The translations under genes and the position numbers were made by a program. Below, piece by piece: positions 27,057 through 35,737 of a stretch of 64,000 nt of DNA. Each line of letters opens with the position of its first letter. The stretch's first letter is position 1. The stretch is from JAAYED01 sp040772225 (GTDB lineage: Bacteria; Chloroflexota; Anaerolineae; UBA1429). A model generated the notes under the pieces. That model did no database searches, was not told the DNA's origin, and saw nothing but the letters and a program-made list of their open reading frames with translations. The stretch spans positions 124,001 to 188,000 of the forward strand of contig JAXGYO010000002.1 of the NCBI GenBank assembly GCA_040772225.1. The letters run 5' to 3'.

Positions 27057-27083
27057 GACCATAGACGACGGACCATGGACCAT
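27057..27083. repeat. Short intergenic repeat, three GACCAT units
   Basis: GACCAT occurs at 27057-27062, 27071-27076 and 27078-27083, separated by AGACGACG and by G. The strand-symmetric core CCATGG is included. It fills the 40-nt gap between two co-directional genes and may be a copy of a dispersed short intergenic repeat. Confidence 0.4.
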
Positions 27084-27096
27084 ATGACAGGTGGGA

Positions 27097-27567
27097 ATGA
27101 TGAGACGTCAAGATCGTGAGATTGGTGAGCGCGCACGCATCGATGACATTATCGGGCGATGTCCGGTGTGCCATCTCGGCGTGATCTCGCAGGGAGAGCC
27201 ATATGTCGTGCCGCTGTCCTTTGGCTATGACGGAACGGCGGTGGTGCTGCACATGGCACGGGAGGGCCGAAAGCTGGAGGCGCTGCGGAAGGCTGACCGT
27301 GTCTGCTTGCAGTGGGATCTCCCGGGCGCCCTCGTCACGGCAGCGTCTGCCTGCGGTTGGGGCACACGCTACGAGAGTGTCATCGCCTGGGGAAAGCCCC
27401 AGATTCTCGCCGATCCCGGCGAAAAGCGAGCTGGCCTCGACCTGATCATGGCACACTATACCGAACCTGAACCTGCGACGCAGTGGGCATATGATGACGC
27501 TACACTCGCGCGCACGGTCGTCGTGAGAATCGTACTTGAGGACGCCCGCGGCAAAGCGAGGGAGTGA
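27097..27567 (+). CDS. Pyridoxamine-phosphate-oxidase-fold, flavin-binding protein (NimA-like)
   Basis: 156 aa. The sequence follows the NimA/PNPOx-like split-barrel: R-x-I-D-D-I-I-G-R-C-x-x-C-x-L-G, then YVVPLSFGYDGTAVVLHMAREGRKLEALRKADRVCLQW and GWGTRYESVIAWGKPQIL. The family typically binds FMN or F420-like cofactors and reduces small molecules, or in NimA 5-nitroimidazoles. ATG 27097 or 27100 follows AGGTGGGA; GTG at 27091 is also in frame. The substrate is unknown. Confidence 0.8.
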   Translation: MMRRQDREIGERARIDDIIGRCPVCHLGVISQGEPYVVPLSFGYDGTAVVLHMAREGRKLEALRKADRVCLQWDLPGALVTAASACGWGTRYESVIAWGKPQILADPGEKRAGLDLIMAHYTEPEPATQWAYDDATLARTVVVRIVLEDARGKARE

Positions 27568-27572
27568 CCGGC

Positions 27573-28040
27573 TCAGCCGGTGCCCGCAGCGACAGTCGGC
27601 GTCCAGGGACCGATGACATCCAATGCCTCACCTGGGCCAGGCCAGGGCGGCATGGTCACCGCGATAGCCACGAGCGGCTCGTCGCCGAAGGAGCGAAACT
27701 GGAAGCGGGTGCCTACCGGGAGCGTGATGCATACGCCCGAGGCCACAGCGACGATCTCCTCTTGATCGCCGAGCCGGCGCCACATCTCGCCGCGCCCGCC
27801 GGTAAAGAACCAGATCTCCTCCACGGTTTTATGCACCGCCGGAACCGAGACCTGGCCGGCTGGCAGCGTAAACTGCGCCATCGAGCCGCCTGACAGGCGA
27901 AGCAGGGTCCGGACCTCCGACCCGTCGGGGGCAATGGTGTCCGGAGCGCATGCGATCAGACAGGTCTCAAAGTGCGTCCGGACGCCCTCAGTTGCGAAGG
28001 GGTGCCAGTTTCTGTATGAGCCGCACGTAGCGTTACTCAT
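27573..28040 (-). CDS. Cupin-domain protein
   Basis: 155 aa with a single cupin barrel: motif 1 around FTLPAGQVSVPAVHKTVEEIWFFTGGRGEMW (metal ligands His and Glu) and motif 2 around LPVGTRFQFRSFGDEPLVAIA, in which the usual His of G(X)5HxxxN is replaced by Phe. It may therefore bind metal weakly or not at all. Small-molecule binding or isomerase activity is possible. ATG 28040 is preceded by GGGAGA. It lies 4 nt downstream of the DUF91-like gene, so the two may be co-transcribed. Confidence 0.72.
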   Translation of the reverse strand: MSNATCGSYRNWHPFATEGVRTHFETCLIACAPDTIAPDGSEVRTLLRLSGGSMAQFTLPAGQVSVPAVHKTVEEIWFFTGGRGEMWRRLGDQEEIVAVASGVCITLPVGTRFQFRSFGDEPLVAIAVTMPPWPGPGEALDVIGPWTPTVAAGTG

Positions 28041-28044
28041 TCTA

Positions 28045-29109
28045 TTAGTCTCCCAACGAAGCGGAGTGTGTGCGCACGATCGCAGCCAACTGCCTCAATA
28101 CATCCAGCACCATCGCACTATGAGATCCATCTGAAGCAGATGCGATGTGGTATTTGACACTTATGCCTCTTCCGGCAGGAACAAAAAGCCCGGAATCTAG
28201 GCAGCGAATTCTAAGCAACTGGAGCTCCTCCAACGCCTCAGGCAAGTCTCGAGCCAGTTCCGCGAGAACCAACAACAGTGACTGCTTGGCCTGTAGTGGT
28301 CTCTGTGGCGTCGGATGGCCGATGCAGATAGTCCGCTGGTTTCCATCAGGCAGTTCCACTCGGAGTGAGAATCCTCGTGAGCCCCACACCACGGCGAAAC
28401 CAGACTGCGTCCCCAGCGAGAGGATTGGTTCAAACAGCGTTCTGCCCGAATCGTCACAAGCAGCAATAAAGGTTTCCTCATCAGTTCGGGGTCCCGCTGC
28501 AGTGTTGAAACGCTTGGATTGCGATGAAATCTGATCGACGACGATGTCAGTCGATAGCAGCTCCTCACCGGTCTCCGAACCAAAGTATCCAAACTCAAGA
28601 CAGGTAACCCGCAGGCCGCGCCTGTTGAGGTACTCTGAGGTGGATCGTATTGCCGGGACGATGTCGCTTGCCACCAAGACTATCCGCTGATCCTTGCCAA
28701 ATGCCACGGCGGCATCTTCGACCAAGTTAAAGAACTCGCGGTGAGCTTCCGCCAAGGTTTGGCCCTCATCTCCTGTATAGTCCCGATAAAGGGACTCTAG
28801 GTCGTTGGCCGTCAGGCTGTCAGCAAATGCCACATATTCGAGCGCCTGGGCCAGTGTATCGCGTGGAGTACGGTCGCGCTTGAGCTCGACAACGGCAACA
28901 TTGCCTTCGATATCTAGTCCGAGCAGATCAATGTATGCTCCCAGATCGGTCGTGACCTCTTTGCCTAGGATGAGCAAGCCACCATCGTCGGCTAGAGCCT
29001 GTGGGTTAAGTTCCATCCAATGTTGGATAGCCTTCTCCAGGTGTGTCTCCGAGAAGGAACGCTCATCATATTCCACAAAACCTTCAGATTTCACTGCAAA
29101 CAGCCGCAC
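28045..29109 (-). CDS. DUF91/NucS-like PD-(D/E)XK nuclease-fold protein
   Basis: 354 aa. Residues ~25-120 show a restriction-like fold: ILGKEVTTDLGAYIDLLGLD, then NVAVVELKRDRTPRDTLAQALEY, giving the D...ExK triad plus the Q-x3-Y helix seen in NucS/DUF91 nucleases. The next region (VLVASDIVPAIRSTSEYLNRRGLRVTCLEF) resembles the C-terminal part of such proteins. About 150 C-terminal residues are unassigned. GTG 29109 has AGGAGG 8 nt upstream. By eye the gene is clearly less GC-rich than its neighbours, suggesting transfer. A DNA-repair or defence role is possible but not shown. Confidence 0.7.
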   Translation of the reverse strand: MRLFAVKSEGFVEYDERSFSETHLEKAIQHWMELNPQALADDGGLLILGKEVTTDLGAYIDLLGLDIEGNVAVVELKRDRTPRDTLAQALEYVAFADSLTANDLESLYRDYTGDEGQTLAEAHREFFNLVEDAAVAFGKDQRIVLVASDIVPAIRSTSEYLNRRGLRVTCLEFGYFGSETGEELLSTDIVVDQISSQSKRFNTAAGPRTDEETFIAACDDSGRTLFEPILSLGTQSGFAVVWGSRGFSLRVELPDGNQRTICIGHPTPQRPLQAKQSLLLVLAELARDLPEALEELQLLRIRCLDSGLFVPAGRGISVKYHIASASDGSHSAMVLDVLRQLAAIVRTHSASLGD

Positions 29110-29134
29110 CAGGGACTCCTCCTTTGCACGTGAA

Positions 29135-30121
29135 TCATGCCAGCCGCTCCCTCGCCTCCGTCGCAAGCCGCGCCTGCACCTCCGCCGATGGCGCCACGCC
29201 GGCCGCCTCCATGGCCAGAAGCACGCCTCCCACGACGGGCGGCGCGTGCAGGGGCCGCGGGTGTGCGTGCGGGGCCACGGCGCGCACGGGCTCCATGATG
29301 GCCGCCACCAACTCTGCGCTGCGGGAGCGGAACACCCCGCCGGCCAACACCACAGGAAAAGCCAGCGCCTCCATTCCTAGCCGGCGGACGATGGCAACGG
29401 CGTTCAGCCCTTGTTCATGTCCCACGTGGCGGATGATCTCCGCCGCAACAGTGTCGCCGCCCTCGGCTGCGGCAAACACGAGCGGCGCCATGTCCGCGCC
29501 GGGGCGGGGCACGCGCTGTCGCACAAAGGACTCGAGCATGGCGATCACGCTTTCGGCACCATAGTGCTCGACAAGGATGGCGCTCAGAGCCGTCTCCGGG
29601 CCGGCCCCCGTGTAGGCGCGGGCGACCGCGCGCAGCGCCAGCCGCGCGATGCCACTGGCGCCCCCCGTGTCGCCCAGGTCCTCGCCCTCGCCAAAGGTGC
29701 GCCAGCGCTCTCCCTTCGGATTCCGGCCGGCCACCGTGGTGCCCGTGCCGGAAACGATCACCACGCCGACGCCGTCCTCGGTGCCGGCACGCAGTGCTAC
29801 CGCCGTGTCATTCACCAGCGCGAACGGCCCCGGCACGCCCAGGCGCGCCAGGATCGGGCGTAGCCGCTGATCGTCGCTGGGCCAATCGTAGCCGGCCAGC
29901 CCATAACCCGCGGCAGCCAGTTGCCCAACGGCCAAACTCGCATCAGCAAGGGCCGCCTTGAGCGCCTCCCGGTAAGCGGACAGCGCGCCCTCCAGGCCCA
30001 CACCTTCCCAGTTTCCCGAACCGGCGACGCCCACCCCGCGCACATGGCCACGCTCATCGGCGATAAGGGCGTGCGTCTTTGTGCCGCCAGCATCGATACC
30101 TAAATAGAGACTAGCGGGCAT
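29135..30121 (-). CDS. BadF/BadG-type sugar kinase (N-acetylglucosamine kinase-like)
   Basis: 328 aa of the ASKHA fold. Phosphate 1 is LYLGIDAGGTKTHALIAD, the connect-1/phosphate-2 region is VGVVIVSGTGTTVAGRN, a glycine-rich turn GDTGGASGIARLALRAV is present, and the adenosine motif is VVLAGGVFRSRSAEL. Proteins of this branch phosphorylate N-acetylglucosamine or related amino sugars in the cytosol. ATG 30121 lies inside the last codons of the GH4 gene (11-nt overlap) with GGAGG 6-7 nt upstream, so the pair is translationally coupled and should act on the same sugar. Confidence 0.85.
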   Translation of the reverse strand: MPASLYLGIDAGGTKTHALIADERGHVRGVGVAGSGNWEGVGLEGALSAYREALKAALADASLAVGQLAAAGYGLAGYDWPSDDQRLRPILARLGVPGPFALVNDTAVALRAGTEDGVGVVIVSGTGTTVAGRNPKGERWRTFGEGEDLGDTGGASGIARLALRAVARAYTGAGPETALSAILVEHYGAESVIAMLESFVRQRVPRPGADMAPLVFAAAEGGDTVAAEIIRHVGHEQGLNAVAIVRRLGMEALAFPVVLAGGVFRSRSAELVAAIMEPVRAVAPHAHPRPLHAPPVVGGVLLAMEAAGVAPSAEVQARLATEARERLA

Positions 30122-31394
30122 TTCGGCCTCCAAACGCTGGTAGATACTGCGCGTGCGTCAGCAACAGATCATCCCAAAAGGCGGGGGCGCGGTCGGCTCC
30201 GGGCCCCAGCGGGTGCGCCACCAGCGCTTGCAGCGCTGCCTCCACGCTGCCCGTGACCGCTGCCTCGGCGGTGAGCAGTTCGTAGGCCTTGACCATCCGC
30301 ACCAGCCCGTCTGCGAGAGGCGGCAGGGGCCGCGCCGGCAAGGGGTAGACGCCGGCGGCGCTCACACGGCAGGGCAACTCCGCCACCCAGTCTCCGGGCC
30401 AGCCAGGTACTGCATCGCCGATTCGGGTGTTCACGATATGGACCTCGCTGCGCTTCCGCTGGAGCGCCAGCATGAGGTTCACCGCTGCTGTGGAATAGTA
30501 CGCACCGCCGCGTTCCATCAGCTCAGGCGGGAGCGAGGTCAGATCGGGATCGGCGTAACGCGCCAGCAGCTGTTGTTCGATCTCCATGACGCGCGCGGCA
30601 CGGGGCTGGCGCGTCTCCTGCGCCTCGACCACTGCGGCGGTGCGGTAGTAGTAGCGCAAATACGAGGAGGGCATCGCACCCAGAGCGTGAGCCAGCCAGG
30701 GCGGCAGCGTCGCGTCCTCTGACCTCTCCAGCCTTGCGAGATACTCTTCAAAGAACTCGGGCCACACATCCTGTCCATGCAGGTAAGCGCCGCGCACCCA
30801 GGAGAGGTGATTCAGGCCCAGATAGTCGAGCAAGACCTCGTAGGGGCTCACGCCCCGCGATTGCGCCAGGCGCATCTGTATCCCGATCGGGCCATTGCAC
30901 AGACCGATCGAACGCACGTCGGGCGCATAGCGCTGAATGGCCTCCGTCACCAGGCCGCTTGGGTTGGCAAAGTTGATCAGCCACGCACCGGGGCAAAGAG
31001 CCAGCATATCCTGTGCCACTGAGAGAATCACAGGGACCGTTCGGAGCGCCTTGGCCATGCCCCCGACGCCCGTGGTCTCCTGACCTACGAGACCCCAGCG
31101 GGCGCCCAGTTCCTCGTCACGCAGGCGCGCTCGCATCCCCCCCACGCGAATCTGCGTCTCGACAAAGGCCGCGTCGCGCAGCGCATCGTCGCGCACCGTC
31201 GTGAGATGTAGCTCAAAGGGCTTGCCTGCCGCCTCGACCATGCGCCAGGCGTAGCCACCCACGATATCCAGGCGTGCGCGATCGATATCCATCAGCCAGA
31301 CCTCTTGCAGGTCCAACTCGCGTGCGCCGGCGATAAATCCGTTCACCAGTTCCGGCGTATAGGTCGATCCACCCCCAATGACCGCAACTTTCAT
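30111..31394 (-). CDS. GH4 family NAD-dependent 6-phospho-glycosidase
   Basis: 427 aa. The N-terminal NAD-binding VAVIGGGSTYTPELVNGFIA is the GH4 signature. The metal site has Cys in GLCNGPIG and His in YLGLNHLSW. GH4 enzymes cleave phosphorylated alpha- or beta-glycosides by an oxidation/elimination mechanism using NAD+ and Mn2+. The 'GGGSTYTPEL' form is typical of the 6-phospho-beta-glucosidase branch. ATG 31394 follows GGGAGG at 11-12 nt; the frame extends upstream to 31583 without signals. It is coupled to the kinase at 30121. No PTS genes are nearby, so a kinase-made phospho-sugar may be the substrate. Confidence 0.88.
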   Translation of the reverse strand: MKVAVIGGGSTYTPELVNGFIAGARELDLQEVWLMDIDRARLDIVGGYAWRMVEAAGKPFELHLTTVRDDALRDAAFVETQIRVGGMRARLRDEELGARWGLVGQETTGVGGMAKALRTVPVILSVAQDMLALCPGAWLINFANPSGLVTEAIQRYAPDVRSIGLCNGPIGIQMRLAQSRGVSPYEVLLDYLGLNHLSWVRGAYLHGQDVWPEFFEEYLARLERSEDATLPPWLAHALGAMPSSYLRYYYRTAAVVEAQETRQPRAARVMEIEQQLLARYADPDLTSLPPELMERGGAYYSTAAVNLMLALQRKRSEVHIVNTRIGDAVPGWPGDWVAELPCRVSAAGVYPLPARPLPPLADGLVRMVKAYELLTAEAAVTGSVEAALQALVAHPLGPGADRAPAFWDDLLLTHAQYLPAFGGRNAR

Positions 31395-31643
31395 GGCCCA
31401 TTGCCTCCCGTGATCAGCACAAGTGCTGCTACTCGACAGCACTCTTTTACCACAGGGTGACCTTGCAGCGCAAGATGATGCGCACGCCGAGCATGGCATC
31501 GAGCACACGTACTTGCAGCCCCTGGGCGTACCGGTCTCTCTGCGGACCGAGAGACACGGCCCTGGAATGCTTGACGGATTCATGGGCTGCCGCTAGCCTT
31601 TCGGAGGGCTGATAGACACACGTTTCAGGACAGCGAGGCTGTC

Positions 31644-32349
31644 ATGGACATCGCATCACGCATCTGGGACCACATGGAGTACCTCTCGGAGACCATCGGG
31701 CCGCGACCGGCGGGATCGCCCAACCACAGGGCGGCAGCGGCCTACATCGAGGAACAGATGGCGCGAGCCGGCCTCACGGTACGCCGGCACGTCTGGGATT
31801 GGCCCGACTGGCGCTGCGAGGAAATCAGCCTGGTGCAGGGCAGTGTAGCTCTTGTGGCAGCTGCTAACTGGTACTCGCCATCGTGCAATGTTAGCGGGAG
31901 TCTCCTCACCGCGGAGACCCTCGACGAGCGGGCGGCGTCCGATACGACGGACCGAATCGTGCTTTTGCACGGCGCCCTCACACAGGGCGATGTCGCGGCG
32001 CGCGGCAGCATCGTCTACTATCCTGAGGAGTCCCGCCGCCTGAATGAGCTGCTGGACGCCCACCCGCCGGCGGCGGTGATCGCCGTAGCGATGCGCACTG
32101 GCTCGCTGCGCCACGTGTTCTCTGATGTGCAGATGTCCATCCCTTCAGTCACGGTCCCGGACGAGGTCGGCGGGCAACTGCTGCGGCACCGTGACGTGCT
32201 CGTGGCGCTGCGCATCCGCAGCAAGGCGACACCCGGGCAGGGATGGAATGTGATCGGAGAACGGGCGGGGAGGCGGTCCGAGCGCGTGGTGGTGTCTGCA
32301 CACTATGACACGGTGCTGGACACGCCGGGCGCTATCGACAACGCCAGCG
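31644..32349 (+). pseudogene. Truncated M28-family (zinc) peptidase
   Basis: The first ~235 codons encode a recognisable M28 aminopeptidase: ETIGPRPAGSPNHRAAAAYIEEQM, a PA-like insert, then WNVIGERAGRRSERVVVSAHYDTV and GAIDNAS. In intact enzymes GAxDNASG supplies a zinc-binding Asp and is followed by ~150 more residues with the catalytic Glu. Here the match ends at base ~32349, within the DNAS motif, and the frame runs on meaninglessly to 32402. A catalytic domain missing its Glu and the remaining zinc ligands cannot be active. Confidence 0.8.
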
Positions 32350-32631
32350 CGCGGCCGCCTTGCAGTCGAGGATCTGCGCCGGCCACATCGCGTGCTGGCT
32401 GAGGCGGTAGTTGAGTGAGGCGATGGCGAATCCCTTGTTCAGGTACTCGGCCGGTAGGGGGCCCTCTTTGCTGCCCGAACGAAAAGCCCCGCCATGCACC
32501 CATACGATCAGCGGCCAGGGGCCAGAACCTGCCGGAAGATAGAGGTCCAGCACCTACCTCTCGTGGTCGCAGCCATAGTGCAGATCCTTGAGCACTCGCA
32601 CACCTACAGGGATGTCGCTATTCAGCGTCAA
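32344..32631 (-). pseudogene. Truncated carboxylesterase with nonsense codon
   Basis: Read from a TTG at 32631 (AGAGGAGG upstream), the frame gives an alpha/beta-hydrolase N-terminus: VRVLKDLHYGCDHER, then an in-frame TAG where the family has a residue before LDLYLP, then LDLYLPAGSGPWPLIVWVHGG (HGG oxyanion-hole motif) and IASLNYRLSQHAMWPAQILDCKAA. The homology stops at RW, which is encoded by the same six bases at which the convergent M28 homology stops. The nucleophile elbow and the rest (~200 aa) are absent. Confidence 0.78.
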
Positions 32632-32694
32632 AGCCTGTCCTCCTCTCTGCTATCAGTGGGATCCTAGCACGGTACCGGCTGCCGCACCAGAGGG

Positions 32695-32723
32695 TTGCAC
32701 CCCCGGGGCGACGCGGTTAGAAT
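32695..32723 (+). promoter_or_regulatory. Promoter of the 32764-37831 operon
   Basis: TTGCAC (32695-32700), 17-bp spacer, TAGAAT (32718-32723). The expected start is near 32730 with a 34-nt leader to the GTG at 32764. Confidence 0.6.
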
Positions 32724-32763
32724 CGGAGGCGTCCTGGAGTGAACGATCATAGGAGGATTTGCC

Positions 32764-33612
32764 GTGAAACTGGGTATGCTGACCGGTGAATTGCGCCGAC
32801 CGACACCGGCGGAGTTGTTTGAGGCCATAGGCACGCTGGGGTTCAGCGAGGTGCAGCTGGAGCTGGGCTCGGTGCTGCCCGGGCCACTGCCCGAGAACAT
32901 CGAGACGAGCACGCTGGAGCAGGTATATGAGCAGGCGCAACGCCACGGCGTAGAGATCGCCGCCGTGGGCGGCACCTACAACATGATCGATCCAGACCCG
33001 CGGGCGCGCGCCGCAGGGCTCAAACGGTTCGAATCGATCGCCGCAGCCTGCGCGCCGCTGCACTGCCGGTTCGTGACGCTCTGCACAGGCACGCGCCACC
33101 CTGAGAACATGTGGCGCTGGCACGATGGCAATCTGAAACCCGATGCCTGGGAGGATCTGCTGGTTTCCATGGAGCAGGTGCTGGCCGTGGCTGACCGTTT
33201 CGACCTGCTGCTGGGAATCGAGACCGAAGCCAGCAATGTGGTAAACACACCCGAGAAAGCGCGCAAACTGCTCGACACCTTTGATTCGCCGAGGCTCAAG
33301 ATCATCATGGACGTCGCCAACCTGTTCCAGCACGGCGATGCCCGCCAGGAGAATGTGCGCCCGATCATGGACAACGCCTTTGCGCTCCTGGGCCCGTACA
33401 TCCAGATGGCGCACGGCAAGGACATCCAGGCCGGCGAGGGACTCGCATTTACCCATGCTGGCAACGGGATCATCGACTTTGGGTACTTTATCGACAAACT
33501 GCAACAGTGCGGCTATACCGGGGGCATGCTCGTGCACGGCATCAAGGACGAGCGCTACTTCCCCGGGGTGGTGTCCTTCATGCGCGGCGTCCTGGCGCAG
33601 TCCAGAGCCTGA
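32764..33612 (+). CDS. Sugar phosphate isomerase/epimerase-family TIM barrel
   Basis: 282 aa, xylose-isomerase-like TIM barrel (AP-endonuclease family 2 fold). Strand-end residues that usually bind a divalent metal are in LLGIETEASNVVNTP (Glu), IIMDVANLFQHG (Asp), YIQMAHGKDIQ (His/Asp) and AFTHAGNGIIDFGYF. Family members isomerise or epimerise ketoses, inosose or hydroxypyruvate. GTG start with AGGAGG upstream. It is the first gene of a five-gene operon with gaps of 18-68 nt, all + strand. The substrate is unknown. Confidence 0.85.
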   Translation: MKLGMLTGELRRPTPAELFEAIGTLGFSEVQLELGSVLPGPLPENIETSTLEQVYEQAQRHGVEIAAVGGTYNMIDPDPRARAAGLKRFESIAAACAPLHCRFVTLCTGTRHPENMWRWHDGNLKPDAWEDLLVSMEQVLAVADRFDLLLGIETEASNVVNTPEKARKLLDTFDSPRLKIIMDVANLFQHGDARQENVRPIMDNAFALLGPYIQMAHGKDIQAGEGLAFTHAGNGIIDFGYFIDKLQQCGYTGGMLVHGIKDERYFPGVVSFMRGVLAQSRA

Positions 33613-33630
33613 AACGGAGGATTTAGAGCT

Positions 33631-34488
33631 ATGTATCATGTGCTCGACACCAATCTATTGAGCATCCCGGGCTCGCTGGCCGACCTGGCGCCATTGGCCC
33701 ATAAGTATGGTTTCGAGGGCATCAGCCTTCCACGCGAGGTACTGCTGGACCCGGCCAGGGCCGACGAGGCGGCGACGATCGTCGCCGAGCACGGCCTGCG
33801 GTGGGGACTGTTACAGACACCGGTGGACTTTTTCTCGGATGATGTGGAGGGTGAGGTCCTCGAGGAGGGGCTCAAGACGTTGGATGCCTGGGCCGCCACC
33901 GGGGCGCGTATTGGCGTTCAATATACCTACAACCATGTCTGGCCCAGCAACGCTCAGCGCCCGTTCGAGGCCAACTTTCGCTGGCACGTGGAACGATTGA
34001 AGCGCATCCAGGACGTGTGCCAGCGCCACGGCATCCGCTACGGCCTCGAGTTCCTCGGCCCTCACGAGTTGCGCACTCGCGCACATCATCCGTTTGTGCA
34101 CACCATCGCCGGCGTGCTGGCCATCGCCGATGCGGCCGGCGGCTACACCGGTTTTCTGTTCGACACCTATCACTGGTTCTGCGGCAGCCGCCGCTTGGAT
34201 GACCTGTACTACGCAGCGCAGCACTGCGACCGCATGGTGAATATGCACCTGAACGATGGCGTGGCGGGCAGGGCGCCGGACGAGCAACGGGATATGGAGC
34301 GAGAGATGCCCATGACCACCGGCATCATCGACACCGCAATGCTGTACCGGGTTTTCCGGGAGCATGGCTACGCCGGACCTGTCATGTGCGAGCCCATGCG
34401 CCCAACGACGAGTCGCTTTGCCGCACAACCGGCAGAGCAGTCGGTGGCCGAGGTCGCCGAGGCCTTTCGTCGCGTAGAGCTAGGTTAA
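33631..34488 (+). CDS. Sugar phosphate isomerase/epimerase-family TIM barrel
   Basis: 285 aa, the second xylose-isomerase-like barrel of the operon and only distantly similar to the first. Recognisable strand ends: LEFLGPHELRTRAHHPFV (Glu), LFDTYHWFCG (Asp, His), MVNMHLNDGVAG (His-x-Asn-Asp) and VMCEPMRPT (Glu), together a plausible Glu-Asp-His-Glu metal site. ATG 33631 with GGAGG about 9 nt upstream, 18 nt after the previous stop. Two dissimilar epimerases in one operon suggest consecutive steps on a keto-sugar or polyol. Confidence 0.85.
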   Translation: MYHVLDTNLLSIPGSLADLAPLAHKYGFEGISLPREVLLDPARADEAATIVAEHGLRWGLLQTPVDFFSDDVEGEVLEEGLKTLDAWAATGARIGVQYTYNHVWPSNAQRPFEANFRWHVERLKRIQDVCQRHGIRYGLEFLGPHELRTRAHHPFVHTIAGVLAIADAAGGYTGFLFDTYHWFCGSRRLDDLYYAAQHCDRMVNMHLNDGVAGRAPDEQRDMEREMPMTTGIIDTAMLYRVFREHGYAGPVMCEPMRPTTSRFAAQPAEQSVAEVAEAFRRVELG

Positions 34489-34556
34489 CATAACCCATTG
34501 TCAGATTGACCATTACACACACCACGACAGACATACTCTGAAGGGAGAGGCGAGAA

Positions 34557-35279
34557 ATGAGCGTTGTGGACCTGTACAAATACCTGCGAGTGGTGGACGT
34601 GGCGGATGCCATGGATGGCATCGGCTACTTTGACCGCGGATTGATGGACCCGGAGGTGCGCCCGCTCTGGCTGGGGATGCGGTTCTGGGGGCCAGCCGTG
34701 ACGCTGCGCTGCGTACCATCCAATCGGCCCATGTGGAAACTGGACACGACCGAGGACATTGTCGCTGATCACGCCCGCTGGTACGCCAGATACCCAAATC
34801 CCGTGCGTCTGCGTGATTACATCACGCCCGGCTGCGTGGTAGTCACCGACACGGGTGGCGCCAAAGAGACGGGTTACTGGGGCTCGAATAACTCGATGGG
34901 CATGATCGTCGCCGGAGCGGTGGGGATCGTCACCGACGGCCAGTGCCGCGACACGTACGAGGTCGCGCTGCAAAGGACGCCAATCTGCTGCAAAGGCCGC
35001 GGCAGGACCATCATTCCGGGACGCATCATGGAAGTTGAAGCCAACGTGCCGATCGGCTGCGGCGGCGTGCAGGTCTGCGCCGGCGACATGGTGGGATGCG
35101 ACGACGACGGCGTGATCGTGGTCCCGGCGGACATCGCCGATGAGGTCGCCGGGCATGCTCGTGCCATCCTCCTGGCGGATATGCGGGGCCGCCGGAAGCT
35201 CTACGAGCGGCTAGGCTTGCCCATGGATGAGACCGTGGATGTCGAGACCGTCGAAGCATACTATGCGCAGTTCGAGTAG
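34557..35279 (+). CDS. RraA-like aldolase/demethylmenaquinone-methyltransferase-family protein
   Basis: 240 aa, RraA/HMG-aldolase fold. The core motif GIVTDGQCRDTYEV matches the family GxxxTDGxxRD that positions a divalent metal (Asp) and pyruvate-type enolate (Arg). VVTDTGGAKETGYWGSN and VGCDDDGVIVVPADIADEV are the other family blocks. Members act as 4-hydroxy-4-methyl-2-oxoglutarate aldolases, oxaloacetate decarboxylases or, in sugar operons, as uncharacterised aldolases/decarboxylases of 2-keto acids. Here it follows two epimerases, so a retro-aldol or decarboxylation step on a sugar acid is plausible. Confidence 0.85.
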   Translation: MSVVDLYKYLRVVDVADAMDGIGYFDRGLMDPEVRPLWLGMRFWGPAVTLRCVPSNRPMWKLDTTEDIVADHARWYARYPNPVRLRDYITPGCVVVTDTGGAKETGYWGSNNSMGMIVAGAVGIVTDGQCRDTYEVALQRTPICCKGRGRTIIPGRIMEVEANVPIGCGGVQVCAGDMVGCDDDGVIVVPADIADEVAGHARAILLADMRGRRKLYERLGLPMDETVDVETVEAYYAQFE

Positions 35280-35309
35280 ATAAAGAACATAGGACGACAG
35301 GAGAAAACG

Positions 35310-35696
35310 ATGCAGATTCACAAGGCTGAGGGCCCAACGCATGCCTACCTGCTGGTGCTGGAGCGGGGCGATGACGTCATTGCCTGTATCCGCGACGTAA
35401 TCGCCCGCGATGGTGCCAAAACCGGCATGGTCACCGCCGGCCTGGGCTCGTTCTCGGTGCTCAAAATGCACACCATCACCAGGGCGGAGGAGCCGTCCAG
35501 GGACCTCTACATGGATGCAGCGGGCCCGATCGAAGTGGGCTCGATGCTGGGCAGCATCATCAACGGTGAGCCGCACATTCACTTTGTGGCGCACCACACG
35601 GCCGATGACCAGACGTATATCGGCCACCTGGAGCCAGGCACGCTCGTCGCCTTTCGCGCTGAGGTGGGTCTGGTGCTCTTTGACACTATGGCCTAG
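35310..35696 (+). CDS. PPC/DUF296-domain protein
   Basis: 128 aa, a single PPC (plant/prokaryote conserved, DUF296) domain: AYLLVLERGDDVIACIRDVIARD, the glycine turn GMVTAGLGSFSVLKMH, and SIINGEPHIHFVAHHTADD with clustered histidines, then GHLEPGTLVAFRAEV. Bacterial PPC proteins form trimers and some bind metal; their function is unclear. Plant members also carry an AT-hook, which is absent here. Located between the RraA-like and the fused oxidoreductase genes. Confidence 0.85.
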   Translation: MQIHKAEGPTHAYLLVLERGDDVIACIRDVIARDGAKTGMVTAGLGSFSVLKMHTITRAEEPSRDLYMDAAGPIEVGSMLGSIINGEPHIHFVAHHTADDQTYIGHLEPGTLVAFRAEVGLVLFDTMA

Positions 35697-35737
35697 AACG
35701 CCACAACGTCTCGCCAATCGCACACTGGAGGTGCAGC

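Noticed and set aside
32653..33639. 328-codon minus-strand frame across the first epimerase gene
   Set aside because: Antisense shadow of a well-conserved TIM-barrel gene; no ribosome-binding site and low-complexity composition.
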